DNA from: Conchocele bisecta
Lineage: Eukaryota > Mollusca > Bivalvia > Lucinida > Thyasiridae
Direction of reading: 5' to 3'
DNA: 64,000 bases
Assembly: GCA_029237695.1 (NCBI GenBank)
Contig: CM055266.1
Span: 108,145,370 to 108,209,369, forward strand
Below the pieces are notes generated by a model that was not told where the DNA came from, made no database searches, and saw nothing but the letters and a program-made list of their open reading frames with translations. This document shows, piece after piece, positions 53,828-64,000 of the stretch (the stretch's first letter is position 1; each line of letters begins with the position of its first letter). The position numbers and the translations under genes were made by a program.

Positions 53828-53891
53828 ATTTGTCTGTCACTTCCATGTGAATATCTGGGACGCAGGTGGAGAAAATAGACCTTACAATAGG

Positions 53892-54219
53892 CAGAGCTTC
53901 AGATAAGGTGCGTATTGGTGTATTTTACGCAATTATTTTAGCAGAATACGCATTGATTATAAAAAGTGGGAGTATAAAATACTCGCAGTAATGTGAAAAT
54001 ATGCATTTATTTTCAAATCGAGTAGTGAAAATACTGTAATAAGTTGAACATTTACTTAGTTGAGCTGGGGTGTTTGCTTTTTTCAGCTCAAATAAGTGCA
54101 TTTTTATATTTATTTTTATCATTTAAAATCGATAATACATTTGTAAAAGTAAAATATGCATTGAATTTAAAATCTGGGGGTATAATACTCATTTGACACA
54201 AAACTTATCTGGAGCTCTG
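53892..54219. repeat. Family G MITE, copy 4
   Basis: CAGAGCTTCAGATAAGGTGC to CTTATCTGGAGCTCTG. Confidence 0.75.
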
Positions 54220-54308
54220 AATAGGTGTGACCAACATAGTCCCAGACAAGCCTGCACATCCGAGTAAGATGATCAGGGGCTACAGATTGAATGATGGATT
54301 ATAACCTG

Positions 54309-54580
54309 ATAATTCCAGCACAAAAATATTTACACAATTCCCTAACATTTGATTGGCCCGTAGCAAGTCTCTGTCCAAAATTTATATCCCAGTAAACTCC
54401 CACGTTGAACTACTTTCCGTAACCAGGCACAGTTAAAATAATTCTTAAGAAAACGGAAAATAAACACATTTTCTTGATGAATTTATTTCAAATGCTGGAA
54501 TTATAAGGAATGAATGGCCTTTTTGTGGAATTTATCGGGGATATAAACTTGGAAAAGTCGAGGGAATACTGGACGAGGCG
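54309..54580 (+). repeat. Family C MITE, copy 5, 3' truncated
   Basis: Starts ATAATTCCAGCAC and stops in the first arm of the terminal hairpin at GGACGAGGCG. Confidence 0.8.
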
Positions 54581-54860
54581 GGTACGTCTTGAGAGTGGTT
54601 CTGTGACAAAACAAACAGAGTATGCCATTTTACACTATTTACTGGTGAAGTAATATGAAGATTGACTTGGGACTTGTTTAAATTTTAAATCCGTTGATGA
54701 ATTTACACTTAATAAGTTTTAATAAGAGTGTTTTCTTCTTATTTGGCGGGAATTTAAATTTATGTTAAAAAGTAACTCTACCCATTGCACACTGCACTAC
54801 AAAGGGTTGAGAAAGTATTTAACAGAAAAATGTTCACGGCCTTGTTTGTTTTTACCGGAT

Positions 54861-55130
54861 TTTGTTTGTTTATTGGTGTTTAACGGCCTATCAACAGCTA
54901 TGGTCATGTAAGGCCAGGTTCGATCTCATTTTAACCTGCTACATTTGGGTGGAGGGGAAATCCCAAAATCAGATAAGAATATTTACATCAAGAAAAATAT
55001 ATTCAGGGGTATAACCAGATTAAACTGTCGCATACAAAATGCCAAAGACGTATGTGAGGGCCAAACCAGGTATCCAGTCGCCCCTGCCACCCACCGGATA
55101 CGCAAGTAGGTTTTGCCCATCCAGGTGGCC
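54861..55130 (+). repeat. SINE-like copy, longest
   Basis: TTTGTTTGTTTATTGGTGTT, CAGCTATGGTCATGTAAGGC, a GGTTCGATCTC B-box-like motif, and GGGTATAACCAGATTAAAC. Ends near CCTGCCACCCACC. Confidence 0.65.
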
Positions 55131-55363
55131 GCTTAACAGAGAAAAATAATGGCATGGCCTTATGGCCTCACTATGACAATAAATGTGTTGTCATCAATGT
55201 AGCAAAAATAACAAGCATTCCTGCAGCCTCTAACAAAAACAATTATGCGTATCGGGCTGAATAATTGTGTAGCTGATCATAAACAACATCAGTCAACAAG
55301 AAAATATTCTATGGGTATTCCAGGGATTCCGCTGGGGAAAAAAAAAATTGCCCCTTCAAAAAA

Positions 55364-57193
55364 AACAAGAGCTGTAGGAGAACAGCATAGCTCGACTACG
55401 AGGGTTGTCGATGTACACATAGCTTGACAAACAAGGTGGCTGCGGCCCGCATAAAAACCTTAACCAAGGTTGACTAAAAAACTTAACCAAGGGAAATTAA
55501 GTAAGTAATTAAAGGTTAAATGTAGGTCAATGACAGATATAGGTCAGGGGTTATTGATGTACATCACTAGGAGATGAAGTTTTCCAAGTATGGTTGCTGT
55601 AGGCCCAGGAGTATTCCATATACAAGCTTGACTAAAAACCTTAACCAAGGGGAAATAACTAAGTAATCCAAGGATAAAAGTAGGTCAAGGTCAAATATAG
55701 GTCAGGGATTATTGATGTACATCACTAGGAGATGAAGTTGTCCAAGTATGGTTGATGTAGGCCCAGGAGTATTCCATATACAAGCTTGACTATAAACATT
55801 AACCAAGTAATTCAAGGTTAAATGTAGGTGAAGGTAAAATATAGGTCAGGGGTTAGGGGGTTAGATGTACATCCCTATGAGAAAAAGTTATCCAAGTATG
55901 GTGTCTGTATGCACAATAGTATTCCATATACAAGCTTGACTAAAAACCTAAACCAAGGTTGACTAAAAACCTTAACCAAGGGGGATTAACTAATTAATTC
56001 AAGGTTAAATGTAGGTCAAGGTGAAATATAGGTCAGGGGTTGTTGATGTACATCACTAGGAGATGAAGTTGTTCAAGTATGGTTGGTGTAGGGCCAGGAG
56101 TATTCCATCTACAAGGTTGACTAAAAACCTTAACCAAAGAGAATTAAGTAAATAATTGAAGAGGAAATGTAGGTGAAGGTCAAATATAGATCAGGGGTTA
56201 TTGATGTACATCCCTATGAGAAAAGGTTGTCCAAGTATGGTGTCTGTATGCACAATAGTATTCCATGTACAAGCTTGAGTAAAAACCTTAACCAAGGTTG
56301 ACTAAAAACCTTAACCAAGGTGACTTAAGTAAGTAATTGAAGAGGAAATATAGGTCAAGGTGAAATATATATCTGGGGTTGTTGATGTACATCACTAGGA
56401 GATGAAGTTGTCCAAGTATGGTGGGTGTAGGGCCAGTAGTATTCCATATACAAGGTTGACTAAAAACCTTAACCAAGGGGAATTAACTAAGTAATTCAAT
56501 GATAAAAGTAGGTCAAAGTCAAATATAGGTCAGGGGTTGTTGATAAACATCACTAGGAGATTAAAGTTGTCCAAGTATGGTTGGTGTAGGGCCAGGAATA
56601 TTCCATCTACAAGCTTGACTAAAAACCTTAACGAAAGAGAATTAACTAAGTAATTCAAGAGGAAATGTAGGTCAAAGTCAAATGTAGGTCAAGGTCAAAT
56701 ATATATCAAGGGTTATTGATGTACATCCCTAGGAGATGAAGTTGTCCAAGTATGGTGGGTGTAGGGCCAGGAGTATTCCATATACAAGCTTGACTAAAAA
56801 CCTTAACCAAGGAGAATTAAGTAAGTAACTGAAGAGGAAATGTAGGTGAAGGTCAAATATAGATCAGGGGTTATTGATGTACATCCCTATGAGAAAAGGT
56901 TGTCCAAGTATGGTGTCTGTATGCACAATAGTATTCCATGTACAAGCTTGACTAAAAACCTTAACCAAGGGGAATTAACTAAGTAATTGAAGAGGAAATG
57001 TAGGTCAAGGTCAAATATAGATCAGGGGTTGTTGATGTACATCACTAGGAGATGAAGTTGTCCAAGTATGGTGGGTGTAGGGCCAGTAGTATTCCATATA
57101 CAAGGTTGACTAAAAACCTTAACCAAGGCGTGACGCCGACGCCGGGGTGACAACATAAGCTCTACTTATTCTTCGAATAGTCGAGCTTAAAAA
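55364..57193 (+). mobile_element. Element K4b
   Basis: Same head as K4a with AGCTCGACTA at 55389-55398, about nine to ten core units, and a tail ending TAGTCGAGCT (57178-57187) plus TAAAAA. It is inserted near a palindrome whose halves show as CCAGGGATTCCGCTGG (55319) and CCAGCGGAATCCCTGG (about 57337). Confidence 0.75.
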
Positions 57194-57211
57194 GGAATAA
57201 CCAATAGGATA

Positions 57212-57308
57212 AAAATAAACAATTGGCGATAACAAATTACAATTTTAGAAATATTTTTCTTCTTTTTTTTCGAAAATTTTAATTTTTTATCGCCAATTGT
57301 TTATTTTT
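57212..57308. repeat. Inverted repeat with CAATTGGCGATAA arms
   Basis: AAAATAAACAATTGGCGATA and TATCGCCAATTGTTTATTTT flank an AT-rich loop. GGCGATCGCCAGCGG follows. Confidence 0.75.
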
Positions 57309-57589
57309 ATCGCCAATTGCAAAAGTGGCGATCGCCAGCGGAATCCCTGGTATTCGAGATATGCCGTGGCCACAATTCGGTCTTCTTCAAACAGACTGCC
57401 AGTGCCCACCAAGTAGACAGAACCTGTAGCGATCTCTAATAACCCCAAAACCATTATCGTCGAGGGACACATAATTTATATTAACCGGGAAAACTATTGC
57501 ATAAGTTTCAGTTAGACTTAACAAACAGTTTTTATTAATTTAATGCTGTGACAAGACATTTGGTAAATAATAACATGTTTTTATAGAGA

Positions 57590-57960
57590 AATAAAGCAAG
57601 ATATAAAAGCAACAGCAGACGACAATTGTTGTGAGTAGCAGGGTCTAAGGGTTAAAATAAGTTAACTTTTTAAAATTAATTCAAACCATGCCAGTCCTTT
57701 GTACACAATCGGTTTAACCCTTAGACCGCTACACACAACAATTGTCATCTGCTGTTGCTTTTATATTTTGCCTTCTCAATAAAAACATGGTTTGACAACA
57801 CTTCAAAATCATTTCCAAAGGAAATGATTCCAAAGTGCTGTCAAAGCATGTTGTAAATTATTCTAAAGTGCTGTCAAAGCATGTTTTTGATGATAAAAAT
57901 GGAAAATAGAAAATAAACAGCAGACGACAAATAATTAAGATAGCGGTGTAAGGGTTAACA
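57590..57960. repeat. Family I MITE cluster
   Basis: AACAGCAGACGACAATTG with TCTAAGGGTTAA, then TTAACCCTTAGAC and CAATTGTCATCTGCTGTTG. A second unit holds CAAAGTGCTGTCAAAGCATG and CAGCAGACGACAAATAA. Confidence 0.7.
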
Positions 57961-58425
57961 TAAAGTTTGTGAATTAATTTTGTATAGCTAAAACTGCTGC
58001 TGCATGAGAAAATATATAGAGCCACTAGTTTCCATGAGAAGCTGAACTGAAGTTTTTCGGCCTTAAAATTAGTTAACTTTTTAAAATGAATTCAAACTTG
58101 TTGTTATCCTCACATATTATGTATACACTTCCTCAAACTACAATGATATTGGTGCTGGCTCCAGCAATCACAGGTAGTTTGAGCAAAATCAAACTCATTA
58201 AAGGTACATGCCCACGCAGTAGGTTATAATATAGTGATACAGATACTTTTGTATATTCTGAACGTATGACATTTTCTGGCAAAATAAACAGTCATTCACC
58301 ATTACCCCACATATCGATTGGCATTATTATACATTTTATTTTAGACGAAAATGTTCACACTGATATCAGGGGCGATAACCGTGTTTCCTTAAAATGTTAA
58401 CGGACATTACTATTTATTCTCTGTA
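57961..58425. other. Intergenic stretch
   Basis: No gene or clear repeat ends. Confidence 0.4.
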
Positions 58426-59704
58426 CAGTCCCACCTCCCCTAACGGCCACCTCCCAGCAACGGCCACCTCTCTTCAACGGCCAGTTTAAACTCTCCCCCC
58501 CCCCCCCCCCCCCCCGTTAGAATTTAACGTTATTTTACCTCTGTCCAACGGTCACCTCTCTTCTCCAGCCAACGGCCACAAAAAAACACAACAAAGTCGT
58601 CAAAAGACCTCTCAAACGGCCAACATATTTTTGCTAACGGCCAGTTGATTTTTTCATAGCAAAGAGTCATAAGCTTCTCTGACCGGCCAACATATTTTTA
58701 CAGGTCGTTTTTATTCTGAACGGTCAATATAATTAATCTCGCCAAACGGCCATGTCAATTAAAACACGACACGAACCACCTCTCTGAGCGGCCAACATAT
58801 TTATTATTGACAAACGGCCATAAACTACGACAAAAACGGCCTGTAAACGGGCAGCATATTTTTTTTAATGGACATTTTCGTATGCAAACGTTACCGTGAA
58901 TCGCGTAAAATCAATATTCCTATGTAGCCTACCGGCAGATCTAATCGAGTGTGCCGTATCTATCGGATACCTTCGGTGGTAATCGGTCGATACAAGTTGT
59001 GTGTAAACACATGTCCAAGTTGTGTATTCGGATTTATCACCTGTCTGGCATCTGCCAATGGTGAGAATAAAAGTCAAATACTCCAACATAATCATATCAA
59101 AGGTGTTTATTAACAGGATTAGGATACTCAACACGGTCTGCTGACTGAATATGACACCATGTGTCACTGCAAGAAAAGTGGGCTTATTGGGTTTGTGACC
59201 AGTGTAGCTGTAAATTAGTCTGCTCAGTGTGTTCACTACATGTTTTTACACAAAATTGGATTAACATTAGCAAGATTATAACTTTGTCACACAAATGCAG
59301 ATCCGAATCCAGACTGCAAGTTATTCTGATCAGGAGCTACACATGTCAAAAACTGAATGAGCCCAGTTTGTCATTATGAATGCATAATTGTTATTGGTCA
59401 ATTTGAACATTTAACATGTTTAATAAATTGTTATTTCTCAAAATAACCATGATTACTATTTTGTCTTCTTCAATAACATACTAACAGTGACAAATGTATA
59501 TGTTCTATAGTAAATACAATATAATACTATAAAACATATACAATCCTAGTTATTTCTATGTTCATATATCAGTATAAGCAACTGAGAAGTTGATGGCTGT
59601 TCATTGATGGCTGTTCGTTGGTGACCCTCTCCACAACAGCCACCTCTCTACAACAGCCACTTTTAGTCCTTCCGGCTGCTGGCTGTTGTAGAGAGGTTGG
59701 ACTG
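58426..59704. mobile_element. 1.28-kb pogo-like element with CAGTCC ends and TA duplication
   Basis: CAGTCCCACCTCCCCTAACG at the left and GAGAGGTTGGACTG at the right, with TA on both sides (58424-58425 and 59705-59706). The left third (to about 58860) is a degenerate array of AACGGCCA and CCACCTCTCT words and holds a 21-bp C run (58495-58515). A decayed family A copy (about 59168-59372) lies inside. No transposase ORF. Confidence 0.7.
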
Positions 59705-59706
59705 TA

Positions 59707-60333
59707 TTTATTTTTTTATGTGCAATGATCATACTTTATAATCTGTCGAAAATATTATTTTTTCAGGCGACGCATTTCATTAGTATACATAATTAAAGTA
59801 AAATAAATATTACTAAATGATTATATCTGTTTTCCTGGCATTTGTAATTTTTAGAACTGGTGGAATAGCGACATAATTATACACTTATTTAATTCCTATA
59901 AAGAACATTTTGTGCTTACTGCGTGGGCATGTACCTTTAAATCGTTGGCCAGAAATATAATTAAAATTGCACAAAAATAACCTACCTAATGCTGCCTAAC
60001 ATAATATAAACATTAGAACTTATCTGAAAATAACATACAAGTGATAGGAATGTTGGTAACAAGTAAACAATAACATGAATACAATGTAGAGGATCTTACA
60101 CCAGCAATGATTTCATATGATACAAGTTTACTGATTTCATAACAAACGAGGCTATGCCGAGTTTAATAAAGGTCAACGAGTTTAATAAATCACATATTAA
60201 ATCAACACAAATGTTAGATTCTATGTATTGCTATAAGCACAATATTACACGTTGAAGTTGCACTGGTCATCTATCATGTTTTCTGCAGCACCCTAATTTG
60301 CATAGTTATTACATTTGTGTATTATGATTATTA
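59707..60333. other. AT-rich intergenic stretch
   Basis: Nothing recognised. Confidence 0.4.
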
Positions 60334-60546
60334 TTAACCCTTCCTACGCTGTTGACGGAAATGGCCGTCTGCTGTTTTTCATTTTTGCTTTAATTCTCAA
60401 CAAAAAATTGGTTTTGACAGCACATGAGAATCGTCTCCACTGGAGACGATTCTCATGTGCTGTCAAAACCAGGTTTTTGTTGAGAAACATTGAAAATAAA
60501 ACATTTCCAGCAGACGACAACATTTAATTCAGCATAGTAAGGGTTA
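60334..60546. repeat. Family I palindromic MITE
   Basis: TTAACCCTTCCTACGCTG to CATAGTAAGGGTTAA, with a long central hairpin on GACAGCACATGAGAATCGTC. Confidence 0.85.
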
Positions 60547-60773
60547 AACTGTGAAATCCCATTTTATGCAATAAAGGTATGAACGATATGAATTTGGAAG
60601 CACTGCTGTTCAAAGATTAAAGTGTCTCTACGTCAAAATTGACTTACCCCTACAAAAGAGGTTACAAGTGAAGGTTTCTATAAGGGGAATTGATCAAACT
60701 ACCACCTTCTCGACATGGTAGTCTCAGTAATGTGAATTATATTGCACAATTACATGTATTGTCTTTTGAGGAG

Positions 60774-60860
60774 GTGTACACAAGATATACGGACCTGAGG
60801 AAAGTCACTCACCGAGGCTGAATATGACGTTTCGAATGTCCGTAAATCTTGTGTACACGG
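60774..60860. repeat. Inverted repeat with GTGTACACAAGAT arms
   Basis: GTGTACACAAGATATACGGA and TCCGTAAATCTTGTGTACAC. A similar small palindrome on TATTCGAAATGTGGTATTC lies at about 61367-61430. Confidence 0.75.
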
Positions 60861-60886
60861 ACTAAAAAAGACAATAAATATTTTAT

Positions 60887-61233
60887 TATAATTCCAGCAC
60901 AAAAATATTTACACAATTCCCTAACATTTGATTGGCCCGTAGCAAGTATCTGTCCAAAATTTATATCTCAGTAAACTCACACGCGTAACCGTGAGACGCA
61001 GTTAAAAAATAATTCTTAAGAAAACGGAAAATAAACACATTTTCTTGATGAATTTATTTCAAATGCTGGAATTATAAGGAATGAATGGCCTTTTTGTTGA
61101 ATTTATCAGGGATATAAACTTGGAAAAGTCGCGGGAATACCGGACGAGGCCTTCCGGCCTTCGTCCAGTATTCCCGCGACTTTTCCAAGTTTATACCCCG
61201 ATAAATTCCACAAAAAGGCCATTCATTCCTATA
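60887..61233 (+). repeat. Family C MITE, copy 6
   Basis: TATAATTCCAGCAC to CATTCATTCCTATA. A short deletion removed the TACTTTCCG segment after ACTCACACGCG. Confidence 0.85.
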
Positions 61234-61731
61234 ATATTACCCGTATTACAGAAAGTATATGATACAACTACGCACAATATCTCTCATGCTTTGGTTGCGT
61301 GATCAGTGACAAACGCATGCTGCTATATTTGAATATCAGTCTCGGAACCGTCTCGTTGCACAAGAAGAGTCCGAGTGTTATTCGAAATGTGGTATTCTCC
61401 TCAAGGTGAATATCACATTTCGAATATCATATATGTCCACAATCGGATGTGACCAGAAAATTTCAATGGTTGAAATTGTCAGTCATATAATAATTTCTAT
61501 TGTCATACAACAGATAATTTTCTCATGTTTTGATTGGTCAGCTTGACGGGTAATATGAGCCATATTACCCATCAAGCCCGTCAATATTGGCTCGAATAAA
61601 AAATGGCGGCGGTTTGAAGAGTCGAAACGACAACTTTTGGAAATCACCTCTGAACATCGCCACTTTAGAAGCAGAAGGAACTTTGTATATCTGGCTGCGA
61701 TTGGAGTATCGGACTTATGATAGGATTTGTG
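61234..61731. other. Intergenic stretch with small palindromes
   Basis: Besides 61367-61430, GACGGGTAATATGAGCCATA and ATGGGTAATATGGCTC-type complements occur near 61545-61580. No gene. Confidence 0.45.
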
Positions 61732-61903
61732 TTTGCTTGTTTGTTTATTCGTGTTAAACGGCCTATCAACGGCTAAGGTCATGCAAGGCTGGGCCAACGG
61801 GTTCGATCCCGTATTTAACCTGCTGCATTGGGGGGAAAATCCTGGGATGAATCCCGATTGTTAAATTACCCATTGCGCGCTCCCACCTGCCACCCACTTC
61901 TGG
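61732..61903 (+). repeat. SINE-like copy with B-box-like GGTTCGATCCC
   Basis: TTTGTTTATTCGTGTTAAAC, ACGGCTAAGGTCATGCAAGG, GGTTCGATCCC at 61800-61810, ending near CCTGCCACCCAC. The B-box-like motif suggests a tRNA-derived part, but no complete tRNA fold was seen. Confidence 0.65.
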
Positions 61904-61904
61904 G

Positions 61905-62076
61905 ATTTGTGACCAGTGTAGCTCCTGATCAAATAGCACACTCTTGTAGTCTGATAACGATCGATATTGATTGAGAGAAGAATGACGGGTGTTCCATTAA
62001 TAGAAAATTGAACAGTGCAGACTGTGTAGATGCACAGACTGATCGCGATCTACACCGGTCACAAACCCAATAATCC
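61905..62076. repeat. Family A MITE, diverged, left end replaced
   Basis: GGGATTTGTGACCAGTGTAG, AATGACGGGTGTTCC and GATCTACACCGGTCACAAAC. The CACAGCCACAT end is eroded. Confidence 0.65.
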
Positions 62077-62173
62077 ACATTCATCAATATTTTCTTCAGT
62101 TATATCAATACAAGACATTTAATAATAAGTGTGATGATGTACCCCCTCAAAAACCGAAAATAACGAAAATTAA

Positions 62174-62707
62174 AACAAGAAATGCGTCTGTCGAACGCGG
62201 ATGCCACCTGCAGCATATTTGAGAAACTGACAAATTGGTTAACCGAAAAGTGTGACGGACAGACGGACAGATGGGACGGACGGACGGACGGTTCAAACAT
62301 TCGGTATTTATGAGGCACCGCTATATAAAAGATCAAAGGGTTAGCTCCTAAATATCAAAGTGTTAGCTCCTAAATTTATGAGGCACCGACAATATCAAAG
62401 AGATCAAAGGTTACTAACCCTAACCATAACTCCTAAACCCCGTATGTTTGCCCGGACGGACGGACAGACGGACGTTCTTACAGTACTATACTTATGTGAC
62501 TTATCACATGTTAAATATTAGCCACATAAAACGATTTTTAGCCACATAAAAGGATTTTTTAGGTGGCTAATTGTAACCAACCCTATCCTTTACCAAGTCC
62601 ATAACCCTGTGGGACTAGCCACATAAGTACCCTAATGTGTGCCCGGACAGACGGACGGTCCAAACACTATATGCCACCCGTTTCTTCGAAACCCGGTGGC
62701 ATAAAAA
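62174..62707 (+). mobile_element. Element K9a
   Basis: AACAAGAAATGCGTCTGTCG start and ATGCCACC at 62201-62208. It has three GGACGGACGGAC-type tracts separated by AT-rich units (GCCACATAAAACG). The tail hairpin ATGCCACCCGTTTCTTCG ends GGTGGCAT (62695-62702) plus AAAAA. Confidence 0.7.
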
Positions 62708-62994
62708 CATGTAAATTTGGGTAAGCTACAGAAAATGTGGATGATGACATAATTGTATAAAGTTCCAAACCAATCTTACTTACTGTACGATATAATAGGT
62801 TGCAGAAAACATGCAAATCTAGAAGAGACGGATGGACAAACCGGGTGGACAAGGATTAACAAACAACAGCTTAACATACCTGCTTAATGGATAGAAACAA
62901 AATTGCTACCTCGCTACGATCTCGTAGATACACTTATCGGAGGCAAATGATTGTAGCTACATAATGGACACTTCATGTTCGTCAATTAAGTTAT

Positions 62995-63577
62995 TGTTTC
63001 ACAAAACCTGCCCAAATGTTACGGACATATTCCACCATGTAAAAACAATATTTTTTTTTATATTACCGCAATATTAATATTAAATTTTAGCAATATTAAA
63101 GAATGAGCCTTTTTATTTCGTGAAATAAGCTCCAATATTGATTTTATTGCGAAATGTTTTTTTCCCCATGTTAAATCCTCAAATTGATAATGACATGATG
63201 TCTATGGGGATTTAACACGGGTAAAATTTTCTAATTTCAGAAATAGCGACAAATTTTCAAAATTTAACTTTTGTTTTCTTAGTTAGATTAGTTCCAAGGG
63301 AACTAATCTAACTCAGAAAACAAAAGTTAAATTTTGAAATTATCTAGCCAGGTTTCAGAGTAATTTTCCAAAATGTTTTGTTTTTCGACTCCACCCCCCA
63401 ATGTTAAATTCCCATAGAAAAATCGTTTTTCGTAATAAAATACATATTTGAACAACTTTCATGGAATGAAAAGAAAGCTCATTCATAAATTTTGATCAAA
63501 TTTAATATTATCGAAAAAGAAATATGTTTTTGCATTGTTTATATGGCCGTAAATTTGGGCTGGTTTCGAGAAACAGG
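62995..63577. repeat. Family B MITE, old diverged copy
   Basis: TTGTTTCACAAAACCTGCCC to GGTTTCGAGAAACAGG. The centre is rearranged (GATAATGACATGATGTCTAT) and an extra hairpin on TTAGATTAGTTCCAAGGGAAC is present. Confidence 0.7.
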
Positions 63578-63608
63578 TGATAGGTCTTACAAGCAGACTT
63601 ACAAACAT

Positions 63609-64000
63609 CTGTAGCCGATCTCATAAAAATTGCAAAGTATACTTATCTAGCAAAGTATACTTTGAGGGAGTAATCATTTATTTTTCCCGAAATGCTTTAT
63701 TTCATATAGAACTAACGACTGCATATATTTGATGTCAGATTAAAAGTATGCAGAATTATTATACTGAATGTATTACATTATCATGTGAGAATGAAATTAA
63801 TTCAGTATAAAACAAGAAATGCGTCTGTCGAACGCGGATGCCACCTGCAGCATATTTGAGAAACTGTGACAAAGTGGTTAACCGAAAAGTGTGACGGACG
63901 GACAGACGGACAGACGGACGGTCCAAACACTATATGCCACCCGTTTCTTCGAAACCAGGTGGCATAAAAATTTAATAAATTTATCTTAATTTCTCCCTCA
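63609..64000. repeat. Family T MITE interrupted by K9b, running off the window
   Basis: GATCTCATAAAAATTGCAAA and one arm, then a shortened core near 63770-63810. K9b follows, and the other arm resumes with AATTTCTCCCTCA at the window end. Confidence 0.75.
63811..63970 (+). mobile_element. Element K9b, 160-bp copy
   Basis: AACAAGAAATGCGTCTGTCG start, ATGCCACC (63838-63845), a GGACGGACAGACGGACAG tract, and a hairpin tail ending GGTGGCAT (63958-63965) plus AAAAA. Head and tail are almost adjacent. It occupies the same AT-rich position of a family T MITE as K1a does in another copy. Confidence 0.75.

Noticed and set aside
61800..61810. tRNA gene at a B-box-like GGTTCGATCCC
   Set aside because: No acceptor stem or anticodon arm could be folded; better explained as the tRNA-derived part of a SINE-like copy.

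Overview
The window is eukaryotic, from an invertebrate animal and most likely a bivalve mollusc. It holds intron-bearing genes with GT-AG splice sites, a very high load of short palindromic DNA transposons (MITEs), SINE-like copies with the GTGTTTAACGGCC core, elements resembling the bivalve 'pearl' / Helentron-associated type, and a Polinton (Maverick) relic. The taxon is an inference from repeat style and protein similarity; the species is not determined. No rRNA, tRNA gene, CRISPR array or bacterial-style operon was seen.

Two host genes were assembled by hand from exons, most of which are too short to stand out as open reading frames. On the minus strand, six exons (39905 down to 15937) join in phase into a 339-residue GDP-fucose transporter (SLC35C1 family, Golgi). 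On the plus strand, five exons (40157 to 52874) join into a protein of about 103 residues matching DPM3, the small membrane subunit of dolichol-phosphate-mannose synthase (ER). The two genes are head to head: their predicted start codons lie 251 bp apart, so 39906-40156 is a candidate bidirectional promoter for two glycosylation genes. Four DPM3 exons are well supported; its first exon is predicted from splice phase and position.

The rest is transposable elements. 1-15.7 kb lies downstream of SLC35C1 and holds MITE families E, A/B, G, C, T and H, two copies of a 960-bp element (K1), and two directly repeated 669-bp elements. 16.5-23.6 kb is SLC35C1 intron 5, holding a 4.67-kb Polinton derivative with terminal inverted repeats of about 1.3 kb that include the N-terminal half of its protein-primed DNA polymerase. 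23.7-39.8 kb is the other SLC35C1 introns with MITEs, K elements and a 1.3-kb hAT-like element. 40.2-52.8 kb is DPM3 introns with LINE fragments, a nested K5/K4 pair and a Harbinger-like element. 53-64 kb holds a second K4 copy, a pogo-like 1.28-kb element and more MITEs.

Family labels used here are local. A = GTGGCTGTGACTGG ends; B = CTGTCTGTTTCACG; C = TATAATTCCAGCAC; D = GGCACGAAAATTC; E = GTACCTAAGAAGATGTG; G = CTCCAGATAAG; H = TTAACCCTTTCACCCCTAAG; I = TTAACCCTTA with CAGCAGACGACA; P = GGGGCCCGTTTCACTAAAC; T = CAGTAGCCTATTTCATC. K1-K11 = elements that begin ACAAGA or ACTAGA, have a tandem-repeat core and a GGACGGACGG tract, and end in a hairpin plus an A-run. The most striking pattern is in the K set: in at least eight families with different sequences, a short motif near the 5' end is the reverse complement of the 3' arm of that family's own tail hairpin.
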